64,000 nt of DNA from Streptomyces sp. SAI-127 (GTDB taxonomy: Bacteria > Actinomycetota > Actinomycetes > Streptomycetales > Streptomycetaceae), in NCBI RefSeq assembly GCF_029894425.1, contig NZ_JARXYJ010000001.1:7646501-7710500 (forward strand), given 5' to 3'. Positions 1 to 7,767 of the stretch are shown piece by piece. A program made the position numbers and the translations under genes. The first letter of the stretch is position 1, and each line of letters opens with the position of its first letter. A model generated the notes under the pieces. It was given only the letters and a program-made list of their open reading frames with translations, was not told where the DNA came from and did no database searches.

Positions 1-480
1 GGACGCGGCCCGGCGCACCTCGGCGAAGACCGTCCGTGAGATCTGCCCGACGATGTAGTTGTTCGAGTCGTTCGTACGGACCTGGAGGGCGCCGGTCTCG
101 GGGGAGTCGCCCGCACTGGAGGCGATCCGCCCGCTGAAGTCGGCCGGCATGGTCAGCGACAGGTAGTAGGTGCCGTTCTCGACACCCTTCCGCGCGTCGG
201 CGGCGCTCACCTGGTGCCACTCGAAGGTGTCGCTCTCGCGCAACCCCTTGGTGAGGTCGTCGCCCGCGGTCAGTTTTCTGCCGTCGGCGGTGGCGCCCCT
301 GTCGTCGTTGACGAGGGCGACGGGGATGCGGTCCAGGCGGCCGTACGGGTCCCAGAAGGACCACAGATACAGGGCGCCGTACAGCAGCGGCAGCACGAGC
401 AGCGCCACCAGGGCGGCGCGCGGCAGCTTCCCCCTGCCGAAGCGGCGCAGCTCAAGCGCGGCCAGTCGCGGTGAACGCAT
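1..480 (-). CDS. YhgE/Pip family membrane protein, N-terminal part (runs off the window)
   Basis: This is the start of a membrane protein of the YhgE/Pip family; the stop lies beyond base 1, so only about 160 residues are visible. After a short basic N terminus (MRSPRLAALELRRFGRGKLP) comes one hydrophobic helix at about residues 21-42. It is followed by an extracytoplasmic segment with the family-typical LYLWSFWDPYGRLDRIPVAL and VNDDRGA. The ATG at 480 has a good ribosome site (AAGGAG) and lies 29 bases inside the end of the upstream ATPase gene, which suggests coupled translation. Family members have N- and C-terminal membrane regions resembling ABC-2 permeases, so with its ATPase partner it may form an exporter. 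The substrate cannot be read from sequence. Confidence 0.85.
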   Translation of the reverse strand, partial: MRSPRLAALELRRFGRGKLPRAALVALLVLPLLYGALYLWSFWDPYGRLDRIPVALVNDDRGATADGRKLTAGDDLTKGLRESDTFEWHQVSAADARKGVENGTYYLSLTMPADFSGRIASSAGDSPETGALQVRTNDSNNYIVGQISRTVFAEVRRAAS

Positions 481-1186
481 CTGCCTTCTCCTTCCCGGTC
501 TCAGGGCGCGTGGACACCGTCACGGCGTCGTGAGGGGCCTCGCTGCACACCGCCACGACGGTCGTCCCGGTCGCGGTGAGGGACCGGAGCAGCGCCCAAG
601 CCCCGGTCCGTTCGATATCGGAGAGCTTCAGATCCAGATCGTCGACCCCCAGCAGCTTGGGACGGCCGATCAGGGCCAGGGCGATCGACAGACGCAGGGC
701 CTCCGGACGTTCCAGATCGCGTACGGCGGTCCGCGCACCCTTGGGCAGGGCCTCCAGGTCGAGCCCGGCGGCCGCCAGCGCGGTGTCGATCCGCAGCCTC
801 GCCTCGGCCGTGCGCTCGGCGCGCGGCCGCAGCAGCGCGCGTACCGAGTCGCCGAAGCGACGTTGCAGCAGCGCCCGTTCGCGCAGGTGCTCCGCGACGG
901 TCAGCGCCGGGTCGAGATCGGTGACCCCGGCGACATGGGCCAGGGCACTGAACCGGCGCACCGCCGTCATCTGCTTCGGCAGTCGCGCCCCGCCCACGGT
1001 CGCCGTGCCCTCGGTGGCCTTCATCCGCCCCGTGAGCGCAAGGAGCAGGCTCGTGCGGCCGGAGCCGGACGTCCCCTCGACGGCGATCAGCGCGCCGGGC
1101 TCCGCGGTGAGGTCGATCCCGCGGAAGGCCCAGCCGCGGGGTCCCCTGAGCCCGAAACCTTCGGCCGAGACAGCGATTCCGTCCAC
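452..1186 (-). CDS. ATP-binding protein paired with the YhgE/Pip protein
   Basis: About 244 residues of ABC-type ATPase, possibly divergent. The Walker A equivalent is GTSGSGRTSL, with Arg where Lys is usual, and the Walker B region is PKLLGVDDLDLKL. There is no clear LSGGQ signature; DLERPEALRLSIALAL lies in its place. The odd Walker A and missing signature suggest an ATPase specialised for the YhgE/Pip partner rather than a generic importer subunit. I chose the GTG at 1186 because AGGGGG lies 6 bases upstream; the GTG at 1192 is the alternative. The open frame extends to 1303 but would then include the operator at 1222-1241. The gene is probably cotranscribed with the overlapping membrane protein. 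Confidence 0.75.
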   Translation of the reverse strand: MDGIAVSAEGFGLRGPRGWAFRGIDLTAEPGALIAVEGTSGSGRTSLLLALTGRMKATEGTATVGGARLPKQMTAVRRFSALAHVAGVTDLDPALTVAEHLRERALLQRRFGDSVRALLRPRAERTAEARLRIDTALAAAGLDLEALPKGARTAVRDLERPEALRLSIALALIGRPKLLGVDDLDLKLSDIERTGAWALLRSLTATGTTVVAVCSEAPHDAVTVSTRPETGKEKADAFTATGRA

Positions 1187-1221
1187 GGCCACCCCCTGAT
1201 CTTCTTGAATCGAGAACTTTT

Positions 1222-1241
1222 TGAACTGACTGGTCAGTGCA
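1222..1241. promoter_or_regulatory. TetR-type operator palindrome upstream of the ABC/YhgE pair
   Basis: The core ACTGAC-TG-GTCAGT is a perfect 6-2-6 inverted repeat, and the symmetry extends to 20 bases (TG/CA at the ends) with one mismatched pair. It lies 36 bases upstream of the chosen ATPase start. TetR-family repressors usually bind such sites, and YhgE/Pip genes in Streptomyces often have a TetR gene nearby. No such gene is visible here; it could lie beyond base 1. Confidence 0.55.
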
Positions 1242-1314
1242 AAAACTAACCCGAACCTTCGATCGAAGCAAAAGCCCAGGTCAGAACGGATTGTCAGTGG
1301 CATACCTCACGATG

Positions 1315-1346
1315 GGCACATACGGCACTCCGTAGCGGGATGTGCC
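1315..1346. repeat. Interrupted inverted repeat upstream of the HEPN gene
   Basis: GGCACAT at 1315-1321 pairs with ATGTGCC at 1340-1346, and ACGG/CCGT pair inside. It sits just before the ribosome site at 1361 and could be a 5' UTR hairpin or an operator. The function is unknown. Confidence 0.3.
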
Positions 1347-1372
1347 GTCAACCAGACGACAGGAGGTTCGTC

Positions 1373-1948
1373 ATGGCCAGCTATCACGCAGCCGCCGCCC
1401 GTCGGCGCCGCGCCACCGGCCCTGCCCCCTCACTGACCGGCCCGGCGAGCGACGTACACCCCGTGCTGCGCCGGACGACGGCCCCGCCCGCCGCCCTCGA
1501 CCTGCTCGCCCAGGCCCGCGCCGGCCTCGACGAGGCCTCGGCGCTGGAGACGCCGAACGAGCGCTATGCGACGGCGCATCTCGCCGCCCTGCGCACCGCG
1601 GCCGCCGTGCTCGCCGCGCGGGGGCGCCCGGAGCCCACGCCCCGACGCCGCGCCAAGATCCGGAGCGCCTGGGAAGTGCTCCCCGAGATAGCGCCCGAGC
1701 TCACCGAGTGGAGCGCGCTGTTCGCCTCCGGGGCCCGGCGCCGCGCCCGGGCCGAGGCCGGCATCCAGGGCGCGGCAAGCCGCCGGGACGCGGACGACCT
1801 CATACGCGACGTGGCGATGTTCCTGCGCCTCGTCGAGCGGATGCTGGTGCTCCAGCCGGTCCTGCCACAACCACGCCAGGACGCGGACCAGCCCGAGGAG
1901 GGCGCCGGCGACTCCGACCGCGGCCGCGACTTCCCGGACGCGGGCTGA
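1373..1948 (+). CDS. SAV_6107-family HEPN domain protein
   Basis: 191 residues, mostly helical, resembling the SAV_6107-type HEPN family of actinomycetes. The basic N terminus (residues 10-13 are RRRR) precedes a helical bundle. The start ATG has a perfect AGGAGG 6 bases upstream. Residues 64-69 read R-Y-A-T-A-H, which fits the R-x4-6-H pattern of nuclease-type HEPN domains, although here it is in the first half of the bundle. HEPN proteins are often RNases or toxins paired with a nucleotidyltransferase. No such partner is present: the neighbours are an ABC/YhgE pair and a methyltransferase. Family assignment is fairly sure; the activity is unknown. Confidence 0.7.
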   Translation: MASYHAAAARRRRATGPAPSLTGPASDVHPVLRRTTAPPAALDLLAQARAGLDEASALETPNERYATAHLAALRTAAAVLAARGRPEPTPRRRAKIRSAWEVLPEIAPELTEWSALFASGARRRARAEAGIQGAASRRDADDLIRDVAMFLRLVERMLVLQPVLPQPRQDADQPEEGAGDSDRGRDFPDAG

Positions 1949-2366
1949 GCGCGGCACGCTCCTGGCCGGGATGCGGCCGCGACGGCGACGACTCGGGCAC
2001 TTGTTCTACAGGGGGTGGCCCAGGGGGCCGTGTCGCCTCGACCCGACGCGGATCGCGGAGCACTCCACCCGTGGACCGTCCCGCCGAGCCGCAGGCGCCG
2101 CCTCCCCGGCCCGCAGCACACCGCGGAGCTCCCCCCGCCGAGCCGCTCCTCGCAGCGCCCCGTGCTCCACCCCGGCCGCCCCCGGTCTCCCGCCGCCCCG
2201 GCAGGCGGGACGTGCCCTGGCCGCGGCACCGCGATGGCCGGGCGTGGCGGCGGAGGCAATAGGGTGGGGAGCGCCTGAAGCCTTCCCCGTCCGCGCCCCT
2301 GGCCGGGAAGGCGCCCCGATCGCTCCGCCGTGCAACGGGCGGTGCCGCGCCGAGGAGTCAACTGTC
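1949..2366. other. 418-bp gap between the HEPN and methyltransferase genes
   Basis: No gene is supported here. Several frames are open only because of the very high G+C, and their products are low-complexity Pro/Arg/Ala. A TAGGGT hexamer at 2260-2265 fits an actinomycete -10 element for the methyltransferase, which would leave a leader of about 95 bases. Confidence 0.4.
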
Positions 2367-3137
2367 GTGTCGGACCCGCTGCGACCCCGCGCCTCTCTCC
2401 GTACCGCCGTGGTCTGGGAGGTCCTCCAGGACGCCCTCGACCGCCGGGTCAAGGCCACGGGACGTCAGGCGCTGGACGTCCTCGACACCGGAGGCGGCAG
2501 CGGCAACTTCGCCGTGCCCGTCGCCCGTCTCGGCCACCAGGTCACCGTCGTCGACCCCAGCCCCAACGCACTGTTCGCCCTGGAGCGCCGCGCGGCCGAG
2601 GCCGGAGTCGCCGACCGGGTGCGAGGTGTCCAGGGCGACGCCCACGGCCTCTTCGACGTGGCCGAGCGCGCCGGCTACGACGTGGTGCTGTGCCACGGCG
2701 TCCTGGAGTACGTGGACGACCCGGCCGAGGGCGTGCGCAACGTCGTGGCCGCCCTGCGCCCCGAGGGCGTCCTCAGTCTGCTCGCCGCCGGTCTCGGCGG
2801 CGCCGTGCTCGCCCGGGCCCTGGCCGGCCACTTCAAAGAGGCCAGGCAGGCGCTCGACGACCCGAACGGCCGCTGGGGCGACGGCGACCCCGTGCCGCGC
2901 CGCTTCACCGCCGAACAGCTCACCGCGCTCGTCGAGGGCGCGGGCCTCACCGTAGGCGCGGTGCACGGCGTGCGGGTCTTCGCCGACCTCGTCCCCGGCG
3001 TGCTCGTGGACACCGAGCCCGGCGCCCTGGAAGCCCTGCTGAAGCTGGAGGAGGCGGCGGCCGAGCTCCCCGCCTTCCGCTCCGTGGCCACGCAGCTCCA
3101 TGTGCTCGGCGAGACCCGTGAGGCCGCCGAGGCCTGA
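2367..3137 (+). CDS. Class I SAM-dependent methyltransferase
   Basis: 256 residues with a standard Rossmann methyltransferase core. Motif I is LDVLDTGGGSGNFAVPVA at about residues 36-53, followed by the acidic VTVVDPSPNAL strand. Then come QGDAHGL (motif II region) and VLCHGVLEYVDDP (post motif). It resembles CmoM/UbiE-type enzymes. The substrate is not evident, and a tRNA, a quinone or a small molecule are all possible. The GTG start at 2367 follows GAGGAG at 2352-2357. The upstream extension of the frame to 1971 has non-coding composition and is not included. It stands alone between the HEPN gene and the DUF3040 gene. Confidence 0.85.
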   Translation: MSDPLRPRASLRTAVVWEVLQDALDRRVKATGRQALDVLDTGGGSGNFAVPVARLGHQVTVVDPSPNALFALERRAAEAGVADRVRGVQGDAHGLFDVAERAGYDVVLCHGVLEYVDDPAEGVRNVVAALRPEGVLSLLAAGLGGAVLARALAGHFKEARQALDDPNGRWGDGDPVPRRFTAEQLTALVEGAGLTVGAVHGVRVFADLVPGVLVDTEPGALEALLKLEEAAAELPAFRSVATQLHVLGETREAAEA

Positions 3138-3413
3138 GCCGCCCCTGTGCCGGAGTGCTGATCAGGTACTTGATGGCACATGGAGTACGCCACAGGCCCC
3201 CCGATCGCGCGCACAGCGCCGTATGATCGAGGGAGACCGCCCGGCATGACGGGACGGCCGCTGGGGAATGACAAGATTCAGCAGCCGGAGCGTTCATGGC
3301 GGAATCCGGTTGGCCAATTGGCGCAGAGGGGCGGGTTTCACGGGGGCGATTCCCTGCCTATCCTGAAGGGACCCCCCGAGTCGCCCCGGCGACTGCACGA
3401 TGAGGAGGACTCC
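3138..3413 (+). promoter_or_regulatory. Probable promoter region of the DUF3040 gene
   Basis: No gene is supported. TATGAT at 3222-3227 is a near-consensus -10 hexamer, and the remaining 180 bases would be a leader. I found no MraZ-type TGGGN repeat array and no mraZ gene. Confidence 0.35.
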
Positions 3414-3809
3414 GTGCCGCTCTCGGAGCACGAGCAGCGCATGCTCGAGCAGATGGAGCGAGCGCTGTACGCCGAAGATCCCAAGTTCGCGTCGGCGCTC
3501 GAGGGAAGCGGGCTGCGTACGTACACCCGGCGGCGGGTCTACCAGGCAGTTGCCGGCTTCCTCGTAGGTATCGCGCTCCTCATGGCCGGTATGGTCGCCA
3601 AGCAGGTGTGGCTCAGCGTGGTGGGCTTCCTCGTCATGCTGGGGTGCGCGGTACTCGCCGTGACCGGCTGGCGCAAGGCCCCCAAGCCGGGCGAGCAGCC
3701 CGCCGCGGGTGCCCCGCATGCCCGTCGCCAGGGACGCCAGAAGCGCTCGATGATGGATCGGATCGAGCAGCGCTGGCAGCGGCGACGAGACGAGCAGGGC
3801 GGCCAGTAG
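3414..3809 (+). CDS. DUF3040 small membrane protein
   Basis: 131 residues. The N-terminal signature PLSEHEQRMLEQMERAL is typical of DUF3040, an actinobacterial family that often sits at the head of dcw clusters. Two membrane helices follow (about residues 45-64 and 68-85), then a basic, probably cytoplasmic tail (RRQGRQKRSMMDRIEQRWQR). The GTG start has GAGGAGG about 5 bases upstream. In other actinobacteria mraZ and rsmH often follow directly. Here rsmH is 6.2 kb away behind a block of opposite-strand genes. A role in envelope or division biology is inferred from this context only. Confidence 0.85.
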   Translation: MPLSEHEQRMLEQMERALYAEDPKFASALEGSGLRTYTRRRVYQAVAGFLVGIALLMAGMVAKQVWLSVVGFLVMLGCAVLAVTGWRKAPKPGEQPAAGAPHARRQGRQKRSMMDRIEQRWQRRRDEQGGQ

Positions 3810-3841
3810 CCGGCCCGCCGAGCCGCTCCCACATGACGTTC

Positions 3842-3879
3842 TGAGGGGGTGAGCACCCGACCAGGTGCTCACCCCCTCA
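3842..3879 (+). terminator. Strong hairpin terminator after the DUF3040 gene
   Basis: A perfect 16-bp stem (TGAGGGGGTGAGCACC and its complement) with a 6-base loop lies 33 bases after the stop codon. It has no U-tract, as is common in Streptomyces. A weaker 7-bp hairpin (TGTCCTT/AAGGACA) follows at 3884-3907. Confidence 0.85.
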
Positions 3880-3925
3880 CGTATGTCCTTGAGCTCACGC
3901 AAGGACACTCCCACCCCTCGCGACG

Positions 3926-3960
3926 CGGTGGCCCGGGCCTTTGGAAGGCCCGGGCCACCG
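3926..3960 (-). terminator. Strong hairpin terminator after the transglutaminase gene
   Basis: A perfect 16-bp stem (CGGTGGCCCGGGCCTT and its complement) with a 3-base loop lies 29 bases beyond the stop of the minus-strand gene ending at 3989. With the hairpin at 3842 it insulates two convergent transcription units. Confidence 0.85.
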
Positions 3961-3988
3961 TCGTTCCGCCGTCTGCGGACGGCGCTTT

Positions 3989-6403
3989 TCAGCCTTCCTG
4001 ACCGGACGGTTTGCGCAGGGTCGGCCGGATCGCCGCCGCACGTGTCCTGACCCCGGTCCACCACTCCGACGCCGCCCACACCACCCGTGCGGTGGAACGC
4101 GGGGCGACCAGCGCGCGCGCCCGCGTGCCCCGGCCGACGGAGCCGCGCAGGCCGCCGATCACCCGGTAGACGTCCTGGGCGAGGCCGGCCGTCGGCCGCG
4201 GGCGCGGGGCGTAGAGCACCTGTTCCACGGCGTCCGCCACCCGGTGCACCGAGGCAGCGGCCGTCGCATCGAGATGCCCGAGCCGTACGATCCGCGCCGC
4301 CGCCTTGCGCGGCGTCTGCGAGTCGTCCGGCAGGATCCCGAAGTCCCACGCCGTGTCGGTCAGCTCCTGCCATGCCGCCAGCGCGTGCGCGGCGGCATCC
4401 GCGTCACTGCGGCCGTGCCCGCCCAGACGTACCGAGCGGGTGCGCAGCCGCCACAGCATCGGCGCCAAGGGGATCGACAGCGCGACCAGCCCCACGAACA
4501 CCCAGAACAGCAGCTTCAGGTACCACCACTGGCCCTGTACGGCCCACCAGGGGCCACCACCGTCCCTGGCTGCCGCGGCAGCGGGCGACGCGCTGTCGCA
4601 CGCCTCCAGCTTGCGCAGCTGGGACGAGCAGCTCTCGCTCGCCGAGGGGGAGGCCGACGGCGCCGTGGACGAACCCGCGGACGGCCGCGGCACGTCGGGG
4701 GTCAGACTGCCGGTGGCGTCCGGGATGGTGTACGAGGGCACCGTGCCCCGGGTCGGGGTGGGCTCGAAGCGCGTCCAGCCCACCCCCTCGAAGTACAGCT
4801 CGGGCCAGGCGTGGGCATCCTTGAGCCCCACCGAGATCGAGCCGTCCGCCTGCGGGGTGCCGGGCGCGAAGCCCACCGCGACCCGGGCCGGAATGCCCAG
4901 GGAGCGGGCCATCGCCGCCATGGCGAAGGAGAAGTGCACGCAGAAGCCCTGCTTGTCCCGCAGGAAGTTGGCGATCGCGTTGGGCCCGTCGCCGACCTCC
5001 ACCTTCGTGTCGTACTCGAAGCCGCCGGTCACCGCGAAGTAGTCCTGGAGCGCGACCGCCTGCTCATAGGGGTTCTTCGCTCCCTCGGTGACCTCGCGGG
5101 CGGTCTTGGCCACGACCGACGGCACCGAGTCGGGCATCTTGGTGTAGTCGCGCTCGATCGCCGAAGGCGCGGTCGGCGCCGACGCAAGCTGCTCGGCCGT
5201 CGGCTGCACGTCCAGGCTCTTCACCTGGTACGTCAGCCCGCGCGTGTTCTGCCCGTGATCGCCGACGAGCGCCATCCCCTCGGGCTCGTAGCGCCAGCTG
5301 CCCCGGATCTTCACGCCGCTCGGCGGGTACGGCATCGGCAGGTAGTCCTGCGCGTACCAGTTCGCCGCCGCGATGGTCGTCTCCACCTCCGTGCGTTTGA
5401 CGTCGCCGCCGAGGCCGGTCGGGGTGGGGAAGTCGTCCGGTACGGCCTTGATGGGCCGCTTGGACGGCTTCCAGGTCCGGCCGTCGAATTCGTCCAGGGA
5501 GACGATCCGCAGGTACAGGTTGGAGATGTCGGTGCTGCTCCCGGTCCGCACGGACAGGACCTGGCGGTCCTCGTCCACATTCAGGCTGTCGCGCAGGGTG
5601 AGCAGCGGGTTCACGGCGGAGATCGTGCCGCCGTTGCCGTTTCCGGCGCCCACGCCCGCACCGGTGGCGTCCAGGAGGCCGCCGTTCATCGAGGGCAGGG
5701 TGGCCGACACCGCGAGGGCGATGCCGAGGCTCGCCACGCCGATCCGCCGCCCGGTGCGCACCGGCGCCACCGGCCCGGAGTCGACGCCCGGGCCGCGCGC
5801 GGCCCCGCCGAAGACGCGGCCCCACTGCGAGAGCCGCTCCCGCCCCTCGGCCAGAAGCAGCAGCAGATAGCCGACCGCCGCGACCAGAAACCAGAACCAG
5901 TCGCCGTGTCCTTCGGACAGTCCCGCGGCGACGGAGTACAGCGCGAGCAGCGGCAGGCCCGCCGGGGCCGCGCTGCGGAAGGTCACCGCGAGGGTGTCCA
6001 CCGCGAGGCCGATGATCAGGACACCTCCGAAGACCATCAGCTTGATGCCGTCGGACTCCAGCGGCGCCGGGATCGCGTAGCGCGCGATGTCGTCGCCGCC
6101 CTGCTGGAGCAGGTCCCCGAAGTGCACGAAGGCGCCCGGGCCGGGGATCAGCCCGAAGAGGGCCTGGTCCCGGGCGAAGATCACGGTCAGCATGACCAGC
6201 GTGACGAGGGTCTGGGCCGCCACCGTCAGAGGACGGGCCAGCGGGATCCGCCGGGTCACCGCGCCCACGACCGTCTGCACCCCGAGCAGGAAGGCGGCCT
6301 GCACGATCCAGGTGACCGGCTCGACCAGCGGGAGCAGGGCGCACGCGGCCATCAGCGTGGCCGCCCACGCGCAGAGCGCCAGTCGTCCCCGCCCGCTCAG
6401 CAT
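3989..6403 (-). CDS. TgpA-like membrane transglutaminase (DUF3488 / transglutaminase core / DUF4129)
   Basis: 804 residues. Six or so membrane helices (DUF3488) fill the first 220 residues. An extracytoplasmic part then contains a transglutaminase-like core with Cys488 in KQGFCVHFSF and His531 in KDAHAWPEL. A Glu (E547, RFEPTP) stands where the third member of the triad is usually Asp. A Ser/Pro-rich linker, one more helix (about residues 625-650) and a DUF4129-like cytoplasmic tail complete it. The ATG at 6403 has GGAGGG upstream and overlaps the DUF58 gene by 7 bases (ATGCTGA). Such proteins accompany DUF58 and MoxR proteins; a role in processing surface proteins or peptides is plausible but the substrate is unknown. 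Confidence 0.88.
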   Translation of the reverse strand: MLSGRGRLALCAWAATLMAACALLPLVEPVTWIVQAAFLLGVQTVVGAVTRRIPLARPLTVAAQTLVTLVMLTVIFARDQALFGLIPGPGAFVHFGDLLQQGGDDIARYAIPAPLESDGIKLMVFGGVLIIGLAVDTLAVTFRSAAPAGLPLLALYSVAAGLSEGHGDWFWFLVAAVGYLLLLLAEGRERLSQWGRVFGGAARGPGVDSGPVAPVRTGRRIGVASLGIALAVSATLPSMNGGLLDATGAGVGAGNGNGGTISAVNPLLTLRDSLNVDEDRQVLSVRTGSSTDISNLYLRIVSLDEFDGRTWKPSKRPIKAVPDDFPTPTGLGGDVKRTEVETTIAAANWYAQDYLPMPYPPSGVKIRGSWRYEPEGMALVGDHGQNTRGLTYQVKSLDVQPTAEQLASAPTAPSAIERDYTKMPDSVPSVVAKTAREVTEGAKNPYEQAVALQDYFAVTGGFEYDTKVEVGDGPNAIANFLRDKQGFCVHFSFAMAAMARSLGIPARVAVGFAPGTPQADGSISVGLKDAHAWPELYFEGVGWTRFEPTPTRGTVPSYTIPDATGSLTPDVPRPSAGSSTAPSASPSASESCSSQLRKLEACDSASPAAAAARDGGGPWWAVQGQWWYLKLLFWVFVGLVALSIPLAPMLWRLRTRSVRLGGHGRSDADAAAHALAAWQELTDTAWDFGILPDDSQTPRKAAARIVRLGHLDATAAASVHRVADAVEQVLYAPRPRPTAGLAQDVYRVIGGLRGSVGRGTRARALVAPRSTARVVWAASEWWTGVRTRAAAIRPTLRKPSGQEG

Positions 6404-7767
6404 GGTCCCTCCCCGGCGCCGGCCACGCCCACGCCCGTGCGCTCGCGGTCCGCGAGGCGCCACAGCTCCTCAAGCGAGGCACCCCGCGGCACACCCAGTG
6501 CCGTCCAGCCCGCCTCGCGCAGCATCCGCAGCCGCTCCTCGCGCTCCTGCACCGCCCCGGGCACGTCGGTCGGTTCCCGCACCCAGCTCTCGCTGTCGAG
6601 CACGAAGGCGAGCGCGCCCCCGCTGCGCTGCCGCATCTTGGCGACCACCGTGGCCTGCTCCTCGTCGAGGTCGCCGAAGAAGGCCACCAGCAGTCCTTCG
6701 TTCCCCCTGCGCAGCACGTCGTACGCGCGCGACAGGCCGGTGTCGTCGGAGTGGTCGATCACCGCCAGCGTGTCCATCATGAGCCCGGCCGCGTCCGCCG
6801 TCCCCTGGCTGGCCCCCGCGAAACCGTCGGCGCCCTCGCCGGGCACGGAGTTGCCGGTGTCCGTCAACAGCCGTACGGAGAAGCCCCGTTCGAGCATGTG
6901 GACCAGGACGGAGGCGGCGCCCGAGACGGCCCACTCGAAGGCCGAGTCCGGGCCCGCGCCCGCGTAGGCGAGGCCCCGGGTGTCCAGTAGCACCGTGCAG
7001 CGGGCGCGCTGGGGCTGTTCCTCGCGGCGCACCATCAGCTCGCCGTAGCGGGCGGTGGAACGCCAGTGCACCCGGCGCAGGTCGTCGCCGTAGCGGTAGC
7101 CGCGCGGGATGGCGTCGTCCTCGCCGGCCAGGGCGAGCGAGCGCTGACGCCCGTCGCCGTACCCCTTCGCCTCGCCGTTCAGCCGCACCGGCGGCAGCGC
7201 CTCCACGCGCGGGATCACGGTCAGGGTGTCGTACGTCGAGAAGGAGCGGGTCAGTTCGCACATGCCGAACGGGTCGGTCAGGCGCAGCTGGAGCGGGCCG
7301 AGCGGGTAGCGGCCCCGCAGGTCGGAGCGGACCCGGTAGGACACCTCGCGGCGGCCGCCCGGCTCGACGCGGTCGAGCACGAAGCGGGGGCGCGGGCCGA
7401 GGACGTAGGGGACCCGGTCCTGGAGCATCAGCAGGCCGGTGGGCAGCCGCGAGACGTTGTCCATCCGCAGATGCACGCGGGCCTCGCTGCCGGCGGGCAC
7501 GCGCGCGGGGGAGAGCCTTCGGCTGCCCGCGACCCGGTAGCGGGTGCGGTAGAGCACGGTGGCGCAGACCAGGGGCAGCACGGCCAGCATCAGGCCGACC
7601 CGCAGCAGGTCGCTCTGGCCGAGGATGTAGGCGCAGATGGCCGCCGCGATGCCGGCGGCGAAGAAGGAGCGGCCCCGGGTGGTCAGACCCGCCAGCGCGG
7701 TCCGCACCCCGCCCTTTTCGCCGCGGTCGACCTCGGGGCCGTCGGCGGAGGGCATCGCGGTGGACAT
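6397..7767 (-). CDS. DUF58 domain protein
   Basis: 456 residues. Two hydrophobic helices lie near residues 32-75. The DUF58 core is marked by GYRYGDDLRRVHWRSTARYG followed by ELMVRREE. The C-terminal half is von Willebrand A-like, with VLLDTRGLAYAG and later FGDLDEEQATVV. The start is the ATG of a TGATG junction with the MoxR gene, so translation is coupled; a GTG one codon earlier is possible. MoxR, DUF58 and transglutaminase genes are a recurrent trio thought to work as an AAA+ chaperone, a vWA-like adaptor and a membrane effector. That model is family knowledge, not shown here. Confidence 0.87.
   Translation of the reverse strand: MSTAMPSADGPEVDRGEKGGVRTALAGLTTRGRSFFAAGIAAAICAYILGQSDLLRVGLMLAVLPLVCATVLYRTRYRVAGSRRLSPARVPAGSEARVHLRMDNVSRLPTGLLMLQDRVPYVLGPRPRFVLDRVEPGGRREVSYRVRSDLRGRYPLGPLQLRLTDPFGMCELTRSFSTYDTLTVIPRVEALPPVRLNGEAKGYGDGRQRSLALAGEDDAIPRGYRYGDDLRRVHWRSTARYGELMVRREEQPQRARCTVLLDTRGLAYAGAGPDSAFEWAVSGAASVLVHMLERGFSVRLLTDTGNSVPGEGADGFAGASQGTADAAGLMMDTLAVIDHSDDTGLSRAYDVLRRGNEGLLVAFFGDLDEEQATVVAKMRQRSGGALAFVLDSESWVREPTDVPGAVQEREERLRMLREAGWTALGVPRGASLEELWRLADRERTGVGVAGAGEGPC

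Noticed and set aside
1971..2366. N-terminal extension of the methyltransferase from 1971
   Set aside because: Arg/Pro-rich composition unlike the protein; the GTG at 2367 has its own ribosome site and begins just before the conserved core.
3941..6967. 1008-codon plus-strand open frame opposite the transglutaminase and DUF58 genes
   Set aside because: Arg/Gly/His-rich shadow crossing two well-supported minus-strand genes.
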